Part shown: positions 58,312 to 64,000 of the stretch, one piece after another | Numbering within the stretch: position 1 is the first letter of the stretch | Layout: each line of letters begins with the position of its first letter | Assembly (NCBI GenBank): GCA_030272155.1 | Contig: CP126195.1 | Location: forward strand, 2,773,001-2,837,000 | Direction of reading: 5' to 3' | Origin: Tetradesmus obliquus | Lineage: Eukaryota > Chlorophyta > Chlorophyceae > Sphaeropleales > Scenedesmaceae | Length of the DNA stretch: 64,000 nt | The notes under the pieces: model-generated | Database searches by the model: none | Seen by the model: the letters and a program-made list of their open reading frames with translations, nothing else | Told to the model about the DNA's origin: nothing | Made by a program: the position numbers and the translations under genes

Positions 58312-58316
58312 TTACA
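58312..58316 (-). promoter_or_regulatory. Possible poly(A) signal TGTAA of the REX1 transcript
   Basis: TGTAA on the minus strand lies 57 bp past the REX1-B stop codon, a good distance for a chlorophyte poly(A) signal. No similar word follows the TFB5 stop within the 141-bp spacer, which fits a single poly(A) site for both ORFs. Confidence 0.45.
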
Positions 58317-58372
58317 TGCACAGGACCCTCCTCCTATTCGCAACTGGCCAGCTAAGATGAGCTTAGACACAG

Positions 58373-60392
58373 CTATACCTCTTGCAGCTCTGTCACCGCC
58401 TCCTGCACCTCCTGCAGCACCTCATTGATGCCAACCACACACTCATCCAGCTGCTGCAACGCCTCACGCACTGCTGCGTTATACTCTGCCTCTGTTGGCT
58501 CCATACTCCCTGCATCCAGTGGGTCAGGAGGCCCAAGGCCGCAGTCATCTGCATGACCATGAGCGCAGCAGCCATGGCTGTGGCTGTGACCGTCATGCTG
58601 CTGCGCCTGCTCTGCATCCTCAGCTACTGCGGCTGCTGCTGCCGCCTGCTGAAGCTGCTGCTCGTAGAACCCAGGCTTCACACTCATGAAGCCATCCTCC
58701 TGCTGCTGCTGCTGCTGCGGCGGCGGCGGCTGCAGGGGCTCAATGCCGTGCTGATCAGTGCCTCCTACTGCTGCAATGTCGTTGCTGACACGCGCAAGAG
58801 CAGCACCGCCTCCACGCAGCTGCATCTGCTGCAGCATTCCTGCCACATCCTGCTTCGTTTGCTGCTGCTGCTGCTGCTGCTTGCTGGTGGCCTTGCTGAG
58901 GCGCGGCCTGTCTGCTGCTGACTGCCAGCTGAAGCGGCCAGAGGCATGCGCGGCACGCAGCGCTTGCCTGCAGCAGCATCATGGACAAGAAAGAGCAGAT
59001 TGAACAATGCCACACCTCAGCATCATGTCACGGCTGACGCCCCACTCCGCAGGTTGCCCGCCGCTAGGCCCTGCAATAGCAAGCAGCTGCATACTTTTTT
59101 CTTGTGTCAGCCCTTAGAGAGACCTATCTGTACTGCGCCGCCGATGACATCTACACACCAGAACTGACCAAATGATCTTTGCAACAGCCCGACCACCGGG
59201 CAGCATGCAGCCCTATGCGGCGCACTCACACATCCTAGTAGATGTGTTGCTGGCCTGCTTGCGTGCCCTCAACTGCAATCTATCTGGAAAAGATCCCCGC
59301 CCCGCTCACAAGCTCAGTGTCAGGCGCAGCTTGTCTTGCTCCAGCTCTACCAGGTGGGTGGGCAACAGGCCACAACGTAACAGCCCAACCCACGACCAGC
59401 TTGCATGCATCTACATGCAATCCATCTGTACACAGTCGCAACCCCTACCCCACCCCTCACCAGCTGAGTGTGAGGCGCAGCTTGTCCCGCTCCAGCTCCT
59501 GCACCTGCCGCAGCAGCCCTGCCAGGTCAGGCCGCGCCACAGCCGAGGACTTGAGGCACGACTCGATGGCAATCACCTGCGACCATGCAAGCACAGCACC
59601 ACACACCACAGGAGCAGCAGCAGCAGATGAGCAAGGGTACCACTTACACCTTAATGCTTTGCTGCTGTAGATGTGTGCCGCTAGCAGCAGCAGATCCATC
59701 TCTGTGAAGGTGAGCTGAGCCGATACAATGCCTTGCGTTGTGGAAGGCAGTCCACATGCTACGCAAGCCTTTTAATGTTTTGCCTTGCCCGCCGCACCTG
59801 CCGCAACACCGCAGTCAAGCCTGGGCGAGATGAGCTTCCCGGCAACACACAACGGCAACACACAACGGACCTGTTGCGAGCATACATTGAGACTTGACGT
59901 GCCCACCGCACCTGCTGCGAGACAGCTGTGAAGCCTGGCGTGATGTGCTGTGCCATCAGCTGCGCTAGCAGCCCCTCCTGGCCGCTGCCCAAAAAGTCCC
60001 TGAAGCCCTCACCCAGCCGGCTGTACAGCTCAGCGCGGTGCGCTTGCAGCTGCAGCAACAGCCATGCAAACACACGCAGATAAGACGCGCAGACACATAG
60101 GCGGAGTTGCAGTTGCAATTTATCTACTGAAGTTGGTCATCCAGAATTGCAGCCATGGCGCATGGTGAGGTGTGCGTGCAGCTGCAGACAAATACACATA
60201 CGGGCATGAGGCTGCATAAAATACAGAGGCACAAGCAGGGAGCGTGTTGCTTGAGTGAAGTGGCTTGCTTGCAGCATTCAAGCAAGGTGCCCATCATGCG
60301 GCGTGTGACCTACTGTCCACATCCTGTTGGCACCAGCGCACCTGTTGGAAGTCCTGCAGCAGCTGCAGCGCTGCTGCCTGTGGCGAAGCCAT
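58373..60392 (-). CDS. REX1-B: REX1-B DNA-repair protein, 299 aa (second ORF of the REX1 locus)
   Basis: Four exons: 60392-60342, 60049-59912, 59576-59461, 58967-58373; phases 0, 0, 2 fit. The start is MASPQAAALQLLQDFQQ. The conserved REX1B core follows: AHRAELYSRLGEGFRDFLG, ITPGFTAVSQQVIAIESCLK, RPDLAGLLRQVQELERDK, LRLTLSWQALRAAHASGRF. The C-terminal 110 residues include a His/Cys-rich HDGHSHSHGCCAHGHADDC patch and a final helix, ECVVGINEVLQEVQEAVTEL. The length is close to the Chlamydomonas REX1-B protein, which is required with REX1-S for repair of UV damage; its biochemistry is not known. It starts 141 nt after the TFB5 stop on the same strand, so a shared transcript is likely. The long Gln-rich insert in the last exon is species-specific low complexity. 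Confidence 0.88.
59301..59348 (-). repeat. Partial duplicate of the end of REX1-B exon 3 within the following intron
   Basis: Read on minus it gives VELEQDKLRLTLSL followed by a GTGAGC donor. This is a diverged copy of QELERDKLRLTLSW plus its donor at 59461. It lacks the last-codon phase needed to join exon 4, so it is probably a relic or decoy donor. Confidence 0.75.
59786..59834 (-). repeat. Partial duplicate of the end of REX1-B exon 2 within the following intron
   Basis: Read on minus it gives a GLTAVLRQV string matching GFTAVSQQV at the end of exon 60049-59912, including the GTGCGG donor. The two copies, 59786-59834 and 59899-59947, are diverged by several bases. Confidence 0.7.
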
Positions 60393-60533
60393 TCAGCAGC
60401 TGTACTCCACGAAAGCCGCTGCTGCCGTCGCCTGCTGCTGTTGATGCCGTTCCCGTCCCTACCACCAAGCGCACTAATCCTGCTGCACAGCAGACTGCCT
60501 GCTGCGGCTGCTGCTGCTGCTGCTGCTGCTGCT

Positions 60534-61162
60534 TTACTCGATGGGCACTGGTGGTGTGTATACGTTTTTGTTGTTGAAGGCCTTCACTTGCTCCTGCACA
60601 AACTCTACCATGTCCTCTTTCACCAGCAGGTGCGTGTCATCCAGCTCCTTGATTATGAAGGCACGCCTGGCGGCAGCAGCAGCAGCAGCAGCGAGCGTAA
60701 TACAACGGTTGGCGTCATTGTGGTCTGGTGATCAGGCAGCCAGCAGGAAAAGGCCACACAACCATCGTGCGCAAACAAGCATGCGCATGCAAGCCTGCTT
60801 CCACATTAGTGCTGCACTAGTCCGTTGGTACCGCTAATTACATTCAATACCAGTGAGCAGCAAGGGTACACATGTCAGTGTATGCTGCTCCTGCTGCTGC
60901 ACCACCAGGCAATCAAGCAACATGTACGGCAGTCTGCTGCTGCTGCCACTGCTGCTGCACGCACTTTGTTGCTTTGTTCTGGTTGTTGAGCCAGACGAGG
61001 AACTCCTTGGTGGGCACGTCACTGCCGGGATGAAACAGAACAACATGCTTCAGTTGAAAGCAGCACATAACGGCGGTGCATGCACACGCAGAAACTGCAG
61101 AGGCAGTGCATGGCTTGTCCTGCCTACCAGGTCAACAGCGCTCCAGATGTGGCATTCACCAT
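60534..61162 (-). CDS. TFB5: TFB5 / REX1-S, TFIIH subunit, 74 aa (first ORF of the REX1 locus)
   Basis: Three exons: 61162-61128, 61021-60965, 60666-60534; phases 2 and 2 fit. The protein begins MVNATSGALLTCDVPTKEF and continues VWLNNQNKATKRAFIIKELD, DTHLLVKEDMVEFV, ending in a short tail. This is the whole TFB5/TTDA (GTF2H5) family fold, with the diagnostic MVNxxxGxLxxCD start and FIIxxLDDTHL strand, at the usual 70-75 residues. TFB5 stabilises the TFIIH core for nucleotide excision repair. The start ATG has T at -3, a weak context, and there is no ATG in the 141-nt spacer before REX1-B. Both features favour leaky scanning to the second ORF. In Chlamydomonas the same protein is named REX1-S. 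Confidence 0.92.
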
Positions 61163-61627
61163 TGACTATGCCTACTCACGCATGCATGCAGTGATCGATA
61201 CTGAGCAGCACTGTGGGTGATCAGCACCACTGCTGTAGCAGCTGTGGCAGGATGCTGCACTTGTTGATCGGAGCGACTTCAGCAATAAAGACCAACGCGA
61301 GTAAGATCGGCTTCAGGCGTTGGGCCGAGGCTTGGTGATCAGAACACTTCGGCAGTGGACCCTAAATATGACATGCATTTGAGTGAGGCGGTTGACACCG
61401 CTCGAGACCGAACAGCAGAATATGCCAAGGTCCATGGGCTGTCTATTACTGGCAAGAGTTTATTTTGCGTGATACATGCCTACCAAAGACTGCATATGAT
61501 CGGTTGCCTCACTTGCGGTACACCTTCCTCTCCATCACCTGGCAAAGCTCAGCTGTTTTTAGATGCTAGCTTTTCAATTGCTGCTGCGGCTTCGTAGCAG
61601 GCCTTTCTAGGACCTGCCAGCAGCAGC
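61163..61627. promoter_or_regulatory. Divergent promoter region, REX1 versus cation exchanger
   Basis: The 465 bp between ATG 61162 (minus) and ATG 61628 (plus) must hold both 5' UTRs and promoters. A plus-strand open frame covers 61355-61597, ending shortly before the second ATG. It lacks an ATG start and looks fortuitous. No TATA-like motif is convincing. Confidence 0.5.
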
Positions 61628-63706
61628 ATGGTTGCTGCCTGCAGCAGCAGAGCAGCAGCGCTGCTGCTGTTGCTGCTGCTGCTGTGCCTTGGACAGCTCA
61701 AAGTGAAAGCTGACAGCAGTGGCAGCAGCAACAGCACACAGGTACGCACTGACGCCCTGCATACAGCGAATGATGCTTATGAGTATGCTTTAACAACCTC
61801 CCTGCTGACATGGCAACAAACTTGGCACGTCACATGGCCAGCAGCTGCGCACAACGCCAATCAATCAAGCAGCACATTCCTGCTGCTTGCAGGCATATTC
61901 CTGTGATGCTGTGCACAAGGTCCCTGCGGAGCAGCGCTGCAGCTTCATCAGAGGCTCTTGCGAGTCAGGTGCGGCACCACCAGCTGCTGCCAACAGTACA
62001 GGATGACCTGTCATCGCGCGCAAGCAGCCAACAGCAGCTGTGCACAGCAGCAACAGCTTCAGCGGATGCGCTACCTGCGTGCTACTGCAGGTTCACACTC
62101 CTGCTTAGCAGCGCCTCTGTGTGTGCAGAGCGCACCTGCTCGCAGCAGTCTCTGCTGAACCGAGCAGCAGCCTGCGCCACCGCGCCTGCATGCTCAGCAA
62201 CAGCAGTGCTGCTGTTGACAGAGAGATTGCATTTGGCGTAAACCTGCGAGCAAATTGTACCGCAACTGCTGGTGTATCTGCCCATGCAGAGAGCCTGATA
62301 CCTTATGCGGAGTGGTACTACTGCCATGTGGTGGCATCGGCTGCTGTGTTGCGCTGGATGTATGTGGTGAGCTACGCAGCAGCGCTTACGGCAGGCCTTT
62401 TGAATGATGCCACCAGTGGGCTACAGCACAGCTGTAAAATCGGGCTGTGCAAGAAAAGCAGCGGAGAGCTGGCACATAGCATGCCTCACACCATTACAGC
62501 AGCCTGTCCCAGCCTTGCCATATGCTGCTGTTGTTGACGTAGAGATTGCATGAGGATGCATGCAAGCAGGACAGCAACACAGCTGACAAGGCAAGCTGTG
62601 GCTCTGTCTGCGTTTGTCAGCAGCCGTACAGCAGCTTCAAGCACCAGCCGCCCGCTTCTTAGAATCCGCACTGGCTGCAGCCGTAGTCAGTCCCTGCAGC
62701 GCCCTGACCCAGCAAGTGTTGTATCACTACAATGCGGCTTGGCCTGCTGCTGCTGCTGCTGTGCAGGCTGCGGTGTGCTGCCTGCTGCCGATGGCGTTCT
62801 GCCTGCTGGGAGACACGGCAGAGTTCTACATCGCGCCCATCATGGCACACGTGTCGCAGGCGGTGCCTAAGATGCGCCCACGCTTTGCAGGAGGTGCGGC
62901 CAGCAGCAGGCTGCAGCAGCAGCTATGGCAGCAGCAGCTACGGCAGAAGGCTGCAGGGCCAGCAGTAGCACCAGCAGCAGCTACAGCAGCAGCAGCAGCA
63001 GCTGCATCAGCGGCAGCAGCGGCAGCAGCGGCAGCAGCGGCAGCAGCGTGTGTGTCGTTGGTGGGCATGCTCACGCCAGTGCATGCAGACGTTCTACTTG
63101 CAGGAATCAGCACAGCAACTGCAGCAGCGCTCTGCGCCTAGCAAGCGAGCAGCAGCTGTAGTGGTTGCCACAACATTGTAGGATTGCGAATCCCGAGTCG
63201 TTTGCAACTGCAACTGTTCGCTCGCCTGCCTCTGCAGTGACGTTTGTTGCACTGGGCAACGGCGCGCCTGACCTGTCCGCAAACATTGCCGCCATCAGTG
63301 CCGGCGAGGTCACGCTGTCAGCAGGCGCACTCACTGGCGCAGCCATGTTTGTACAGGTGCGGGCTTCGCTACCTCAGTATGCAGTATGCCCACCTGCTGT
63401 CGCCCCTTGCCGCCGCAGCCTCATTGAGCATGCATTATCTCAGTCATAGTGTGGTGTACACACATGTGTTTGTGCAGGCGGCTCATGCACACGCCTAGGT
63501 CTCCAGTGGGTAGCTGTAGCCCAGGTTGGCTGCCTGGTAGCTCCACAGGCTTGTTGCATAACTTGCATCTGCTAACGGCCCTGCAGGATGGCCTGCTGCC
63601 GTCCCTGGGTGCCAGCAGCGCCAACCTGTGCAATTGCACACATTGCATCCGTGTGTGTGCGACCCTGAAAGGAGTCTGCTCCTATCTTGGCCACCATTTT
63701 CTTACA

Positions 63707-63762
<56 letters not shown>

Positions 63763-63896
63763 AGTGCATCGTTGCTGCCGAGCTGGTGGCGCTGGCGGGC
63801 CCCCGCGGCATCAAGTGTGGGGGCGCCATGCTGCGTGACGTGGGCGTCTACTGCCTGGCTATTGCCTCAGTGCTCCTGGCCTTCGCCCTGGGCCAG
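61628..63896 (+). CDS. CCX/SLC8B1-type cation/calcium exchanger, N-terminal part (continues past window)
   Basis: Six exons are visible: 61628-61741, 61893-61968, 62290-62366, 62767-62893, 63238-63356, 63765-63896; phases 0, 1, 0, 1, 0 and 0 fit. The leader has a run of Ala/Leu (RAAALLLLLLLLCLG), a signal peptide. It is followed by the Cys-rich lumenal segment CDAVHKVPAEQRCSFIRGSC typical of CCX/SLC8B1 proteins. Helices follow: LIPYAEWYYCHVVASAAVL, then VCCLLPMAFCLLGDTAEFYI. The alpha-1 repeat is clear in TFVALGNGAPDLSANIAAIS, with GALTGAAMFVQ after it. The family exchanges Na+ or K+ and H+ for Ca2+ across internal or plasma membranes; ion choice cannot be read here. The second alpha repeat lies outside the window. 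Confidence 0.85.
62920..63050. repeat. Imperfect CAG/GCAGCAGCG repeat block in an intron
   Basis: A run of CAG and AGCGGC triplets in the intron between exons 62767-62893 and 63238-63356. It keeps several frames open (Ala or Ser runs) but is bounded by a donor and acceptor that fit the exchanger family exactly. Confidence 0.7.
63708..63761 (+). repeat. (CTG)18 tract abutting a 3' splice site
   Basis: Eighteen perfect CTG units run straight into the CAG of the acceptor at 63764, so the repeat itself is the region upstream of the splice site. It is the longest CTG run in the window. Confidence 0.95.
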
Positions 63897-64000
63897 GTGA
63901 GTACAAGAAGGGCAGTAAAAAGCTGCAGAGTCAGCGTATGCTGTGCGCTAGTTAGCTACAAAAGCAGCCCACTTTGGTGCATATGCTGGCAGCAGGCAGC

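Noticed and set aside
59640-59720. Exon-like minus-strand stretch MDLLLLAAHIYSSKAL in REX1-B intron 2
   Set aside because: The REX1B family reads straight from SQQ to VIAIE across exons 2 and 3 in phase. Including this piece would break both the phase and the alignment.
62920-63150. Possible Ala/Ser-rich coding exon in the exchanger
   Set aside because: Joining 62893 to 63238 restores the family motif RFAGVTFVALGNG exactly, so the triplet block is intronic.

Overview
The window looks like nuclear DNA of a chlorophyte green alga, probably a chlorophycean. It has dense GT-AG introns, CTG/CAG-rich introns and low-complexity Gln/Ser/Ala tracts in proteins. It also has an algal REX1 locus and a hydrolase with a plastid/thylakoid-type leader. 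All gene models below were assembled by eye. I required splice-site consensus, continuous reading phase across every junction, and agreement with protein families. No transcript data were available.

Layout. (1) Positions 1-23170, plus strand: the 3' part of a giant gene, with 53 exons visible and about 2,900 codons. It begins outside the window with ephrin-receptor-like GCC2/GCC3 cysteine-rich modules and continues into 27 Ig-like repeats of the bacterial tandem-95/VCBS (Big_9-like) type. (2) 23171-31827: gene-poor DNA with a 24-bp minisatellite and a young 5.2-kb mobile element. The element has 860-bp direct terminal repeats and one 1213-codon minus-strand ORF with a PHD finger and a type I RNase H. 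(3) 31828-41017, minus strand: an unrecognised 438-aa protein, then a 1158-aa NEK-family kinase ending in a CAP-Gly domain. (4) 42111-48942, plus strand: an alpha/beta hydrolase with a twin-arginine thylakoid-lumen-type leader, then a secreted beta-propeller-like protein. (5) 50241-61162, minus strand: an alpha/beta hydrolase with two ubiquitin-interacting motifs, a small multi-pass membrane protein, and the REX1 locus (TFB5/REX1-S followed by REX1-B). (6) 61628-63896 and beyond, plus strand: the 5' half of a CCX/SLC8B1-type cation/calcium exchanger, divergent from REX1.

The strongest novel points are: the co-varying cysteine pair in the tandem-95 array; the shift of intron positions along that array, including 25-39-nt microexons; the NEK-CAP-Gly fusion; the compact two-ORF REX1 locus with an ATG-free spacer; and the terminal-repeat element whose single ORF has RNase H but no polymerase I can recognise.
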